A stretch of 64,000 nt of DNA from Achatina immaculata (lineage: Eukaryota > Mollusca > Gastropoda > Stylommatophora > Achatinidae). Positions 46,369-58,035 of the stretch are shown one piece after another (positions within the stretch are counted from its first letter, which is position 1; each line of letters begins with the position of its first letter). The notes beneath the pieces were generated by a model that did not search any database, was not told the origin of the DNA, and worked only from the letters and a program-made list of their open reading frames with translations. The translations under genes were made by a program, and so were the position numbers. Location: contig CM019692.1 of assembly GCA_009760885.1 (NCBI GenBank), positions 55,914,964 to 55,978,963 of the forward strand, read 5' to 3'.

Positions 46369-46596
46369 TGATAGTCTAGAGAAGACCGTCTTGGAGGGGT
46401 ACAGAATTGGAAAAAGAAAGAGAGGAAGACCACGGCGAAGATGGCTGCAAGACATCGTTGAGGATCTGCAAATGGATGCATCAGCAGCAGGCCATCTTGC
46501 TCACAACCGAGAGGCCTACAGGAGTGCTGTTTGGGAGACAAAGTTCCGCAAGGGACATGCAAATGAATGAATGAATGAATGAATGAATGAATGAAG
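46369..46596 (+). mobile_element. Family B LINE, 5'-truncated, with (ATGA)n tail
   Basis: About 190 bp match the last ~65 codons of family B (EKTVLEGYRIGKRKRGRPRR-like, then LQMDASAAGHLAHNREAYRS and FRKGHANE), ending in seven to eight ATGA units (46563-46596). The tail is the longest of the five family B copies. Confidence 0.88.
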
Positions 46597-47063
46597 GTAA
46601 ATACCTGGGGATTTTTTAAAAGAACTATTCGCCCCTTCTAGACTGAAATATGCGATATTCTGTTCTTCCTTTCCGCACTGGGAGCACCGCAAACCTCACT
46701 CCTACTGGCAGATCTTCTCCGTGGCCAATTGCAAGTCCTTCTTCCGTACTCATGTGTCAGGAATATATTTTGTACAGTTGGGTCATGATGTTCGGGCGGT
46801 TAGTGTAGTCTAACTTACTAATGATAACTACTTTTCTAATACTGGCAGTCTACAAACTACTTTTCTTCTAATGTGCCTGTATATATGTATGTATGTATGT
46901 ATTACGTAGGTGTGTGCGTATGTATAAATGTGTTATGTATGTATGTTTGTACTACCATATTACGATATTAATCAATGCGTATATACGCAGTCAGTATTAT
47001 ATTATGTTTTTTTTAGATTAGGGCAAGAAGCACACCAGACAGAGATGAAGCAGGAACTGACAG
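46597..47063. other. No identifiable gene; short (ATGT)n
   Basis: (ATGT)n-like run at 46884-46901. Nothing else recognised. Confidence 0.35.
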
Positions 47064-47432
47064 AGATGAAGTTTTAAGGAAAGATACAACACGCATTCCG
47101 GATAGTCAGAAGTTTTAAGGAAATATACAACACACATTCCGGATAATCTGAAGTTTTAAGGAAAGATACAACACACATTCTGGATAGTCAGAAGTTTTAA
47201 GGAAAGATACAACACACATTCTGGATAGTCAGAAGTTTTAATGAAAGATACAACACGCATTCTGGATACTCAGAAGTTTCAAGGAAAGATACAACACGCA
47301 TTCTGGATACTCAGAAGTTTTAAGGAAAGATACAACACACATTCCGGATAGTCAGAAGTTTTAAGGAAAGATACAACACACACTCTGGATAGTCAGAAGT
47401 TTTAAGGAAAGATACAACACACATTTCGGAGA
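47064..47432. repeat. 41-bp minisatellite, 9 copies
   Basis: Unit 'aagttttaaggaaagataca' + 'acacacattctggatagtcag'-type, nearly uniform across the array. Confidence 0.95.
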
Positions 47433-47788
47433 GCCAGAAAGAAAAGAACAAATGAAGAAGTCTGGAGATAAGTTGCGGAACATCGATTATTAATTACAAC
47501 CATACTGAAGAGTATTTTTTTTTTAAAATTGTTTCACATTTCGTTAGAAGACGTGAGGTATAAAATCATCAAATAATCAACGAAAAATTCTAGGGAAAAA
47601 ATAATAAAAAGAGGAAGACAGAGAGAATATATTATGGGCTCAACGAATGGCACAGAATGAGAAAATGAAATCTAAACAATAGGATCCATCGCGGGCAGTA
47701 CACAATACAGAAGCATTAAATGCAACTTAAAATGATGAGGGATACAAGTATACATTTGCATGTTAGTATATGTACGAAAAGAAGGATG

Positions 47789-47833
<45 letters not shown>

Positions 47834-49082
47834 AGAAACAGAATGAAGTAATTAAACTTCAATTTAATTAAAACAAAAAATACCTAATTATGAACACATT
47901 AAGTAAACAATTCGAATTCAACTAAGTATATCAGCAAGCAAACCTGTCCTTTCAGAAATTGAAACATTCTGCAAATATCAATACACTGTGAGCTGCACTT
48001 CCCTTTAACAACAAAAAAAAATGTTATATTAAATAAAAGCGTTTTGCACATAGTGAACTTTACTGCTCAACTTACAAATCAATAACTCACAACGAGATTT
48101 CATCACTTATGTTGTCAATAATCCACAGAGTCTACACGGGCTTTGATCGCTGGATTAGACGACTCGGCCGAGGAAAAGTACAGCTTTCCAGGGACAAATG
48201 CAAACAAGTAAAGACTTAAAAGGAAGCGGGAGTTTTTTTTTTTAAGTATTTTTTTAAAAAAAAGGGAAGCCGCGGGACTGTACAGAAAATTTCGGAATCT
48301 GTTCGGTTTCTTTCGCTTCTCCGATTTCACTGAAAACTCCCCGCCATTCGGCCTCCAAAACACCACTTCCTCTCCACTTTTACATTCACTCACATGATCT
48401 TAGACGAGGCGTTACTCTCCACGCATTTTGTGCACGAGCGAGTGAGCAGGCCCCGGTCGCTGGTGTGGTCAGACAGAAACGTGCCGAGAAAGAAATATTG
48501 GGAAAGGTCCTAGTTTAAGGAGGAACGGATCGAAGGAAACGGAAGGTCTTCGCAGATCTGTAGGTGTTCATTCGCACGCTAAGTACAAGTATGTTTACGT
48601 CTACATACAAATAAATAAATATATATGCGTATGTGTGTGAATACTGTGCAACTTTCTTTGTATATTTGCTGAACATGTTCATGTATGTCAGCTGTATGCG
48701 TATTTCTCTGTTAAGCTTATCTCTTGATGTGTCAGTACCGCTTCACTGTTTGTATGACTATCCTTTTTTGTCATAAATCCTTATCTATACTATAGGTAAG
48801 AAATCGAAGTGTGTAATATATGTATATGTTTTTGTGTTTAATGATAAAAGTAAATTGGACTGGACGCCGATTTTTTTTTTCAGAAACTGGTAGTCCATCC
48901 CAGCGTTTAATTCCGACAAAATTCTTTCTGGTTAAGTCTCCCGTCTTATCTCGGCTAGACATCCCGAAATTTGGTTTCTAGTCATTCTGTTACTATTTTT
49001 TTTTCTCTAAAATGTAGAATATTGGGGGTAGGGGGTGGAGGGGGGGGGGAGAGGAGGGGTTCCAATACTTGTCCTACCTGGC
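47433..49082. other. No identifiable gene; microsatellites and a poly-T/poly-A hairpin
   Basis: (GA)n at 47789-47828, an A/T-rich hairpin at 48233-48265, G-rich run at 49022-49052. A minus frame at 48115-48393 (92 codons, basic, KKILKKK in the centre) has no recognised family. Nothing else seen. Confidence 0.35.
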
Positions 49083-49420
49083 AGTCAGCGGCTCATCTTT
49101 GACATGTTAGAGTCAAGGTTGGCGAACCATAACCAGCCAAGACCCTGTCCCGACCTCTTCGTTGGTACCCCCAGCATTAGCCCTGACCTGGATAACAGTT
49201 CAGGGACTCCGTAGTCTCTACGACGATAAATTCTGCTAAATAAGAGTTTCACGGCCATTGGTTTTTTTAGCTCCAGTCACAAGACTGAAAAGGGTATTTG
49301 CCTTAGCCCTCCAGCAACACGACACCATGCTATCCTTCAACACCTTCATCACATCGGCTGCAAAGAACAAGTAGTTCCAAGTACATGGGAGTATGAAAAG
49401 AAGAAGAAGAAGAAGAAGGT
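49083..49420 (+). repeat. N1 dispersed repeat, copy 3, with AAG tail
   Basis: Shares 'agccaagaccctgtccc', 'ttggtacccccag', 'gctgcaaagaacaag' and the general order of blocks with copies 1 and 2; ends in (AAG)n at 49396-49418. It is the most diverged of the three. Confidence 0.78.
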
Positions 49421-49674
49421 TGTAACCCTGAGTTATTCTGTTCCCTTAATTACACAAATCTCGCTGTTTCTCACTATGTCGGAGAATTTGCGAAGCATTT
49501 TCGCTGTTTTCATGTCTTTACATGCTCTTTTCTACAAGTAACAATGAATTTGTTTCCTTGTAACTGTATCTGTGTAATTCATTTGTACATTTTTCTTTTT
49601 CGCTCAAATGTGAACACTTATTTTTGTTACGAATGGAATGGGACGCGAGAATTTTACTTCACGACTAATGATCT
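49421..49674. other. No identifiable feature
   Basis: Nothing recognised. Confidence 0.3.
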
Positions 49675-50060
49675 TCTCGGGAACATGAGTAGTTTACTTC
49701 TAATGATCTTCTTAGGGACACGAGTTTTCTACCTCACTGTCTAATGATCTTCTTAGGAACACAAGTTTTCTACCTCACTGTCTAATGATCTTCTTATGAA
49801 CACGAGTTTTCTACCTCAGGATATAATGATCTTCCTACGGACACGAGTATTCTACCTCAGGATATAATGATCTTCCTACGGACACGAGTATTCTACCTCA
49901 GGATATAATGATCTTCCTACGGACACGAGTATTCTACCTCAGGATATAATGATCTTCCTACGGACACGAGTATTCTACCTCAGGATATAATGATCTTCCT
50001 ACGGACACGAGTATTCTACCTCAGGATATAATGATCTTCCTACGGACACGAGTATTCTAC
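49675..50060. repeat. 41-bp minisatellite, ~9 copies, core identical
   Basis: The unit contains 'ctacctcaggatataatgat' + 'cttcctacggacacgag'. The central six copies (about 49805-50050) appear identical; the left copies are diverged ('cactgtctaatgatctt'). Confidence 0.95.
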
Positions 50061-50477
50061 ATTTACACATAATGATCCTGCTTGGAACACGAGCGCTCCA
50101 CCGCTTTATCCAGTGATGTTCTTTTGGGACAGAGTGCTCAGATTTTAAACCTACTGCTCATCTCCATGGCAGTGAGTGTAATGATGGGTGGTTTTCGGCT
50201 TTCCTTTATTCCTCTGAGGGTCTGAAGGGTGATTCTGTAGCCTACCACTTATCTGCAATATTCTAAGCCTCAGAAAAACTCCTCCCCAAAGCTCTGCTCT
50301 TCCACGTATATATTTATGTACAGTCTACGTACTTATGTACGTAAGACAAAAATATACTCATAAGTATTCTATCAATCATAAACAGAATTCTTTGGAGGAA
50401 AGAAAGAAAACTAATTACGAAAATACATAATTCTCATTAAAAAGTAAACAAAAACATTTTCCCACTTTATCTTCTAT
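50061..50477. other. No identifiable feature
   Basis: Nothing recognised. Confidence 0.3.
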
Positions 50478-50600
50478 AGCATGGATGTGCAACATGCGGC
50501 CCAAGAGGTCTTTTTTGCGGCCCGCGAGGTTGTTATAAAATTGTAATTTGTTTGAGTAAAGTTAACAAAAGTATATTAAGAAAAAAATAACCATAAAAAT
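50478..50600 (+). mobile_element. Possible hAT-type end
   Basis: 'gcatggatgtgcaacatgcg' followed by 'gcccaagagg' and 'cggcccgcgagg' resembles hAT terminal sequence, where GCGGCCCGC motifs just inside the end are common. The partner end and the target duplication were not found, so this is tentative. Confidence 0.35.
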
Positions 50601-50739
50601 ATTTTAAGTATATGGAAAGATACTTTACTTTTTAAATATCAATTCATCTTTTCTTCATCGTTTTTATTTCAGTCTGGCAAAAACTAATCATTTACCTGTC
50701 AGTAAATTTCCTCATACAGTTGTAGCCCTTAGGGACAAT

Positions 50740-50935
50740 GAAGCTGAACATCCCAAGTCTATAGAATACATGTTGTGACTGTACCCAAAGTCTATAGAAC
50801 ACATTTTGTGACTGTACCTCAATCTATAGAATACTGACTATCCAAGTCTATAGAATACGTGTTGAGACTGTACGTCAAGTCTATAGAATACGTATTGTGA
50901 CTGTACCTCAGGTCTGTAGAATACATGTTGTGACT
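50740..50935. repeat. ~33-bp minisatellite, 6 copies
   Basis: Unit 'aagtctatagaatacatgtt' + 'gtgactgtacctc'; one copy is shortened. Confidence 0.92.
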
Positions 50936-51360
50936 GTTTTAATCCACACTGCTTACAATTGCTAAATGGAAAATTCTTCATCTAACTCACTTGGCATATT
51001 TACTAGAAGAGCAAATACCATAGAATAAAATAGCCCAGTATTTTCTAATTTGTTTTCAGTTTATGAATCGAAGGTATTAATGTTACCGATTACCTCTTTT
51101 GCCCATCAATTTTTGTTTTATTAAATAGAAGAAGAGTAACGTTTAAAGTAATGTCAAAGGCATTAAACCTAACAAATAAAACCCTAAACTCGTTATGCGA
51201 TGAAGATCAAACTTTTTAACGAGATATAATTTGGAACACAAAATTAAATAAAATTCGGTTTACTTTATAATGTTTTTATGTCTGAAAAGAGGTAATACTT
51301 TGGATTTTTTTGTCATAAATGCTCAGTCAGTGGAAGAGTCAATAACTCTTTGTTTTTCAT
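50936..51360. other. No identifiable feature
   Basis: Nothing recognised. Confidence 0.3.
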
Positions 51361-52100
51361 CTTATCTTATATTTTATATCCTTCCCGTGCCGTTAAACGT
51401 CACATAGGGCTCGCAAAGTAGTTCGCCAGTTTTCCCTGTCTTCGGCGAGTCTTTCAACCTCATCAAAGGATTTTATGCCTGTTAATTTGGCCTATCTTAA
51501 CAATGTCTTCTTCAGAGTTTCACGCAGCCTTCCTCTTTTTCTTCGGCCTGTTGTGTTCCACTTGATAGCTTGTTTTGGGATTCTCTGATCATTTCTTCTC
51601 ATCAAGTGATCAACATATGTCCATCTCCTTTTCCTGATCACCCATGAGACTGGTTGTTGTTCAGTCATCTGTCTTATCTCTGCATTATTCTTGAATTCGT
51701 TCCACTTGATGATGAGTATTTTCCTTAGGCATTTGTTTTTAAAAGAGTCTAATTTCTTGTCTATTTCTTTAGTTGTTTTCCAGCTTTCGCATGCATAAAT
51801 GAGGGTGGATATTACATTTGAATTGAATAGTCTTAACTTGGTTTTTTGTGCTTATAACTTTTGAATTCCATATGTTCTCAATATTCTTGAAGATTGATGC
51901 TGCTTTTGCAATTTTGATCCTAACTTCCTTTCTAGTGTCACCATCCTGGTCTATGTAGCTGCCAAGGTATGCAAATTGATTGACTTCTTCAATATCTGTC
52001 CCTTCTATGTGTATTTTTCCATTTTGATTGAGGTTTTTCATGGTTAATTTAAAACTAACAATCCCACCTGTCTCATCTGAATCGAAGTCAAAGGAATCCA
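51361..52100 (-). mobile_element. Family A LINE, 3' part
   Basis: Minus-strand match to family A from the thumb region (HIEGTDIEEVNQFAYLGSYI, DQDGDTRKEV, ASIFKNIENIWNSKVIST) through the CMRKLENN-type block to the 3' end, then 'taacggcacgggaaggatat' and about 25 bp of TATAAGA tail (51361-51384). A stop ends the first open frame at 51769 and the remainder is frameshifted. It is slightly longer than the copy at 11.6 kb and independently 5'-truncated. Confidence 0.9.
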
Positions 52101-52142
52101 ACCGTGACGCGACATCTCTTTTATCTGCGGAGGGTTCGTCTA

Positions 52143-52312
52143 CTGGCAGAACTTAGAATATGCTGGACGCTCCCTTGATGTAGATGAGAAGATAACACAC
52201 GAGAATGGACAGGACATAATCCTGGCTGAGGGCACCACCAAAGCCGAGGGAACGAGGGAACTTGAGAGGAGTCATCACCGCCAACCTTCGTTCTGAAGGC
52301 GAATGACCACGA
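52143..52312 (+). mobile_element. Family F LINE, 3' end, second copy
   Basis: The plus strand carries the same reverse transcriptase terminus as 5340-5600, here across two frames: DEKITHENGQDIILA, then APPKPRERG and GVITANLRSEGE with a stop. The downstream 'atgaccacgatgac' may be a decayed GAT tail. Confidence 0.6.
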
Positions 52313-52519
52313 TGACGGCCACGGCTGCTTCCTTGAGTCAAATCCAACATTCGTTGTACCTGTTTCCGGGTAAATTTCAACTGTGAGAGAGTCTTTACCA
52401 GATGACCTTTGCTTGTGGTTGATTATGAGCGCGAAGGTGAGATTTAAAAGGTATATTTTTAGGGAAAAAAAGGATAGAAGCTGACAAGAGTATGAAAGGC
52501 AAGAAATGAGAATTACAAC
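52313..52519. other. No identifiable feature
   Basis: Nothing recognised. Confidence 0.3.
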
Positions 52520-52655
52520 TCCAAGAGGAAAACATCGTTCACAATATGTACTATCATGTGCGTCCAAGAGGAAAACATCGTTCACAATATGTACTATCAT
52601 GTGCGTCCAAGAGGAAAACATCGTTCTCATTGTTCACAATCTGTACTATCATGTG
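52520..52655. repeat. 43-bp minisatellite, 3 copies
   Basis: Unit 'ccaagaggaaaacatcgttc' + 'acaatatgtactatcatgtgcgt'-like; the third copy has a short insertion near 52628. Confidence 0.92.
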
Positions 52656-54212
52656 CGTTATCTTTGCTTAATCTAACGAGTACTTTCCCCCAACCTCTTG
52701 ATTTTGTCTTTGAACATTTCAAGTATAACGCTTTGCCAATGTTCTTCCATGCTATATCTAGTTTTGTTATGGAGTGGACGACCAAGCGTCTTTTCTTGGT
52801 AAATGTGCTTCATCTGTGATTCTTCGGAACCTGGGGTTCACGTCAAGTGTTTACCACAAAGGAGATCGCTGCTGTTCGTCCAAGATGCCAGACTTGTCAG
52901 AAATGTTCTATGAGATCAGCTCCTTGTTTGATTTTGGAGCTATATATGAGTATGAAAGCGAGCGGCCATACCCTTGCATCAGGCTACCATAAAGTTGCTG
53001 AATTCCATTTTCCAGTGGCTAAGATCCTGTTTTCAAAAATCTTCTGTTTTCTTTCTCAAAACTGCTCTTTTGTTTCATCTGTTGTTTATGTGGACCAGTC
53101 TGACCAGCAACCACAAAATCCAAGTAAAAACTGAACTTTGTCTCAGTTCGTTTTCGTTGAACTCCTCGAGTTTCTTTTTTGGGGGAAAGGAAACGCTTTA
53201 ACATCGCTGCCTTCCAAGAAAATGTGATTTCATGAGGTAAAACTCCACTATTTAACCCTAAATTTATTATTGTCACACAAGAGTAATGCCGGCCGGGGAC
53301 GCTTCCGCTCGAGTGACGAGAGTCAGGCCGGATAACTGAAGCATCGTTCATGCGGAATAAAGTACTCCGTTCTTCCGCGAAGATAAACATGCCCAGACTA
53401 TGCCCTTTCCACGTTCTGGACAATTCCCCTTTCGCTGAACACAGCATTTATATGTGCTGGAGTGTAAGGGTTCCCAGCTTGCTTGACCACTGGTCTTTCT
53501 TTTTTCAACATTTGCTAACTTCCTGAACCAGTGATAGCGCTAGAATTTTTTTTTTTTTTTGAAACCCGTACAATTGTACTTGTCTTTCACCTTGCATGAA
53601 GCACTTTCCGAAATATCGGTTTTTCTCAGTACACCATTCGTGTACTTTATACTTTTTTTATGTATAATTAATCACACTTCACAAACAACAGCTAAAAATA
53701 AATATTCGTGTAAGCGTTTTCCTAAAAACCTTATTAGCGACGAGATTTAATATTTACAAAATGTTTTACACGCCGAACCAAAGTCAAACCTGGCAAATTC
53801 TCCTCTATTCAAAATAAGCATCATCAGTCAGCTGGACTGATTATCCTGCAACTTATTTCCCTTGCTGCTTTTTTAGTAAGTTTTTTTTATAACATAAACC
53901 GGCTACGGTAACAGACGACTTCCAAAAGGTTCGGGTTTTTTTTTACTCCTTTTTAATCGGTAACTTACCGGTGATTCTAAGTTATCGCGATCACTCTCCT
54001 AGCTGAAGAACGGAAAATTGTTCTAGAGTACAAACCTACGACACGATCATCTCTGTTTAGGACGAAAAGAGCTTAGAACAAAATATTGCAATGTTTAAGA
54101 CATAAGAAAAAAATGTAAATAAACAGAGAAATCCGCGTCGTTAGTTGCCATACTTTGAGATCACACACTCATCAAGAAAGATATCGGAGAGCCTATGGAC
54201 TATCCAGAACTG
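52656..54212. other. No identifiable gene
   Basis: Several overlapping frames (52774-53201 plus, 53019-53447 minus) lack recognisable motifs. The minus frame of 142 codons has no repeats and could be checked for homology, but I cannot assign it. Confidence 0.3.
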
Positions 54213-54533
54213 GAAAGTAAGAGGACACAGTTTTGGAGGATTAGATCTAGAAAACAAAATCGTAGACAAAGCACTTTAATGAGACGTGAGAGAAAGGAAA
54301 ATCACAAGAGAATTACCTGGGATTCGAACCACAGACTCCGATAGGACGAGCAGCCGTCTAGCCACGAGAGAACAGCGTACCAACGAACTACACTATCTCT
54401 CATCCGCAGTCCGTGGTTCGAATCCCAGGTAATTCTCTTGTGATTTTCCTTTCTCTCACTTGTCACTAAAGTGCTTTGTCTATGATTTTCTTTCGAGGTC
54501 TAATCCTACAAAACTGTGTTCTGTTACTTTGCT
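54213..54533. mobile_element. Inverted pair of tRNA-headed SINEs (family S4)
   Basis: The left arm (about 54213-54342) and right arm (about 54398-54533) are near-perfect reverse complements across ~130 bp: 'cacaagagaattacctggga' on the left mirrors 'tcccaggtaattctcttgtg' on the right. Both arms carry a polymerase III B box (minus strand of 54320-54330; plus strand 54415-54425, 'ggttcgaatcc', exact consensus). The ~55-bp spacer supplies a tRNA-like 5' half, including an A-box-like 'tagttcgttgg', for the left, minus-strand copy only. The right copy is therefore 5'-truncated. The transcript would fold into a long hairpin. Confidence 0.85.
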
Positions 54534-55249
54534 GTATGAAAGCCTCGTTTCCTATTTATTAAAAATGTATCCAGAATTAGGTGATGGTTATGATTTTAGC
54601 TAACACTAATGTCTCTCGCTCTCTTGGTCCCTTTACATTTTGTTTCTTCACGCAGTTATCTTTTTCTCCTGTGGTTTCTCCTGATGCTTGTTTTTTTTTA
54701 AATAACTGAGCACAAGTTGAAAATTAGAAAACAAAACACAATTACCCCCACATTTACACCAAATTACACTTACCCTTATATTTATACAAAACTCCCGATC
54801 TCTGACAATAGATCATGTACGCCCGATTGTATTCTCATTAACTTCAGCTTTCATTACTTCATTCGGACCTCACAGAAGGGGAGACAAATAGATAAAGCAA
54901 CGATGAGAAATTGACGCAAGCATACAAACCAGCGACCTATTGTCCAGTAAGTTTATTTTCGTTCCTCAGAAAGAGCTTTGACCAGTAGATAGAACATTTC
55001 TTGCGGCTGGAAAGCAAAAATGATAACTTAGCTACCTTGAAAACATGGAAAAAATACTTCAGGAAATCAGGAAAAGTGGACAAAGTATAACTTACGTAAT
55101 ATCTGTATGTTAAATAAGCAGATGCATAGATAGAAGAAAATAGCAAAGAACGTGAAACAAAGACATTTTAACAAGTCGCCGAGAAAGAGGAATTCAAATC
55201 ACGTCCCAAACTTACCGGCATGGATCCTAAAAAGTCAACAAGTAATTGG
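54534..55249. other. No identifiable feature
   Basis: Nothing recognised. Confidence 0.3.
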
Positions 55250-56345
55250 CCACAAGGGAAAGTTTCTAGACAGCGAATGAACTAGTGTATAAAGTGGCCA
55301 CATGAGAAAGTTTCAAGAGACTGAATGAACCAGTGTATAAGTGGCTACAGGAGAAAGTTTCCAGACACTGAACGAACTTGTGTATATATTGGCTACAGGA
55401 GAAAGTTTTCAGAGACTGAATGAACTAGTGTATAGGTGGCTACAGGAGAATGCATCCAGATACTGAAAGAACTAATATATATAGTGGCTACATGAAAAGG
55501 TTTCCAAACACTGAATGAATTGGTATATAAACTGGTTACAGGAGAAAGTTTCCAGACACTGAATGAATTGGTATATAAACTGGCTACAGGAGAACTTTCC
55601 AGACACTGAATGAATTAGTATATAAACTGCCTATAGGAGAACGTTTCCAGACACTGAATGAATTGGTATATAAACTGGTTGCAGAAGAAAGTTTCCAAAC
55701 ACTGAATGAATTGGTATATAAATTGGTTACAGGAGAAAGTTTCCAGACACTGACTGAATTGGTATATAGCCTGGCTACAGGAAAACGTTTCCTGACACTG
55801 AATGAATTGGTATGTAAACTGGCTAAAGGAAAAGTTTTCCTGACACTGAATGAATTGGTATATAAACTGGTTGCAGGAGAAAGTTTCCAGACACTGAATG
55901 AATTGGTTTATAAACTGGTTGCAGGAGAAAGTTTCCAGACACTGAATGAATTGGTATATAAACTGGCTACATGAAAAGGTTTCCAGACACTGAATGAATT
56001 GGTATATAATCTGGCTACATGAAAAGGTTTCCAGACACTGAATGAATTGGTATATAAACTGGCTACAGGAAAAATTCTAGACACTGAATGAATTGGTATA
56101 TAAACTGGCTACATGAAAAGGTTTCCAGACACTGAATGAATTGGTATATAAACTGGCTACAGGAGAACGTTTTCAGACACTGAATGAACTGGTATATAAA
56201 CTGGCTACAGGAGAAAGTTTCCAGACACTGAATGAATTGATATATAAACTGGCTACAGGAGAAAGTTTCCAGACACTGAGCGAACTAGTTTATATAAACC
56301 GGCTACATGAGAAAATTTCCAGACACTGAATGAACTAATGTATAC
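55250..56345. repeat. 48-bp minisatellite, ~23 copies
   Basis: The unit contains 'ggctacaggagaaagtttcc' + 'agacactgaatgaattgg' + 'tatataaact'. The period is 16 codons, giving a VYKLATGESFQTLNEL repeat on the plus strand; single-base deletions break this into separate frames (55663-55974 and 56141-56329), as expected if it is not translated. The left end (55250-55500) and the right end are diverged, and the centre is homogeneous. A 'ctacatgaaaagg' variant recurs at 55480, 55966, 56014 and 56109. Confidence 0.96.
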
Positions 56346-56861
56346 GTACGTGTGATATTGAACCAGTTAATGAATTAAACAGTTTTCAAAAATAAGCGTG
56401 AAAATGAATGCAGATTTCTTGTATCATGAACCAAGGTGTGAATCAAAGACTGAACTGAAGGACTATTTTCTCCTGGGGTTTATTTTTCCACTAAGGATTA
56501 CTTTCTTGAAGGTTTTTATAGAAAACTTTTGGACTTTCTTAAACGTCTAAACTGTATTGCTGGAGACCATCTTGCGGAGATTATAAAATCCAATTATTTT
56601 TTTAAGCCGAAGTTTACAGTTCTTTTGTGCATGATGACTTAATGTGTAATTCTCTTGCGCTTGATTACTTAATGTCACATTGCTCCAAATTCTTTCGGCG
56701 CGCCTATTCCAAAGAAAAGAAAGACGGTCATATTCAGTAGAATGAATCATTAGACATACATTAGTTTCTGAGTGGAACGCTATGGTGTAGGATCTTTTCG
56801 AAACTTCTTAGACCTTTTATCATGGGGAACTCTTGTAGTTAATGATGTGTTGAAGAGGTGA
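56346..56861. other. No identifiable feature
   Basis: Nothing recognised. Confidence 0.3.
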
Positions 56862-57400
56862 TGGTTGATGTAGTGATGAAGAGATGATTCTCCGATAAAG
56901 AGCTGATGTAGTGACGAAGAGTTGATTTAGTGATGAAGAGTTGATGTAGTGATGAGAAGTTGATGTAATGGTGATGTAGTGATAAAGAGTTGATGTAGTG
57001 GTGAAGAGTTGATGTAGTGATTAAAAAGCTGATGTAGTGATGACGAGTTGATGTAGAGGTGAAGACTTGGTGTAGCGATAAAGAGTTGATATAATGGTGA
57101 AGAGTTGATGTAGTGATAAAAAGTTGATGTAGTGATGAGGAGTTGATGTAGTGGTGAAAAGTTGATGTAGTGATAAAGAATTGATGTAGTGATGAAGAGT
57201 TGATGTAGTGACAAAAAGTTGATGTAGTGATGAGGAGCTGATGTAGTGGTGAAGAGTTGATGTAGAGGTGAAGACTTTATGTAGTAGTGAAGAAAAGCTG
57301 ATGTAGTGGTGAATAGCTGATGTAGTGATGAAGAGCTAATGTAGTGATGAAGAGCTGATGTAGTGATGAAGAGCTGATGTAGTGATGAAGAGCTGATGCA
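56862..57400. repeat. 19-bp minisatellite, left part
   Basis: Unit 'gaagagttgatgtagtgat' with c/t and g/a variants. Three units equal 19 codons, and none of the phases on the minus strand contains a stop, so long H/S/L/T-rich frames appear (253 codons). Confidence 0.95.
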
Positions 57401-57724
57401 GTAAAAATAAAAGTATAAGTTATAAACCAACGTCATTTCACATGATCTCATCACAAGTGTTCTACTGCCTGATCTGCAGTTGACTAGAAACTGCCAACTA
57501 GTGTCACCGTCAGCACCAACTCCGTAGCTAGCGGCATCATTCCTCTTCTTTCCCAGAGCGTTAACCTCGTACTCGTTTTTTCTTGAGGCTGAGTGAATCC
57601 CGGTAGCTTTTTGCGAACCACGGTCTGACCCCCCCCCCCCCTCCCACTTTGGTGAGTGGGAAACGAAACCCAGTGGCCTGGTCGGCAAGCGAGTGTCTAA
57701 TCTACTTCAGAAGGGCATCTTCCT
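57401..57724 (-). mobile_element. SINE-like insertion splitting the 19-bp minisatellite (family S5)
   Basis: Unrelated sequence of ~320 bp interrupts the array. On the minus strand its start reads 'agtagattagacactcgctt' + 'gccgaccaggc' + 'cactgggtttcgtttcccac', which has the layout of a tRNA-derived SINE head with an A-box-like and a degenerate B-box (57656-57672). The far end on the plus strand is A-rich ('taaaaataaaag', 57411), fitting a 3' tail. Both flanks read 'tgaagagctgatgc', so a target duplication is possible but cannot be separated from the host repeat. Confidence 0.55.
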
Positions 57725-58035
57725 GCTGAAGAGCTGATGCTGTGATGAATAGCTGACGTAGAGGTGAGGAGTTGATGTAGTGGTGAGGTGCTGATATAGT
57801 GGTGAAAAGTTGATATAGTGGTGAAGATGAGTTGATGTAGTGGTGAGGTGCTGATATAATGGTGAAGAGTTGAAGTAGTGGTGAAGATGAGTTGATGTAG
57901 TGGTGAGGTGCTGATATAGTGGTGAAGAGTTGATATAGTGGTGAAGAGTTGATATAGTGGTGAAGATGAGTTGATGTAGTAGTGAGGTGCTGATATAGTG
58001 GTGAAGAGTTGATATAATGGTGAAGATGAGTTGAT
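57725..58035. repeat. 19-bp minisatellite, right part
   Basis: Continues the 19-bp repeat, but here with a larger 'gatgagttgatgtagtggtg' + 'aggtgctgatatagtggtg' arrangement recurring at ~57760, ~57828, ~57888 and ~57966. Confidence 0.92.
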
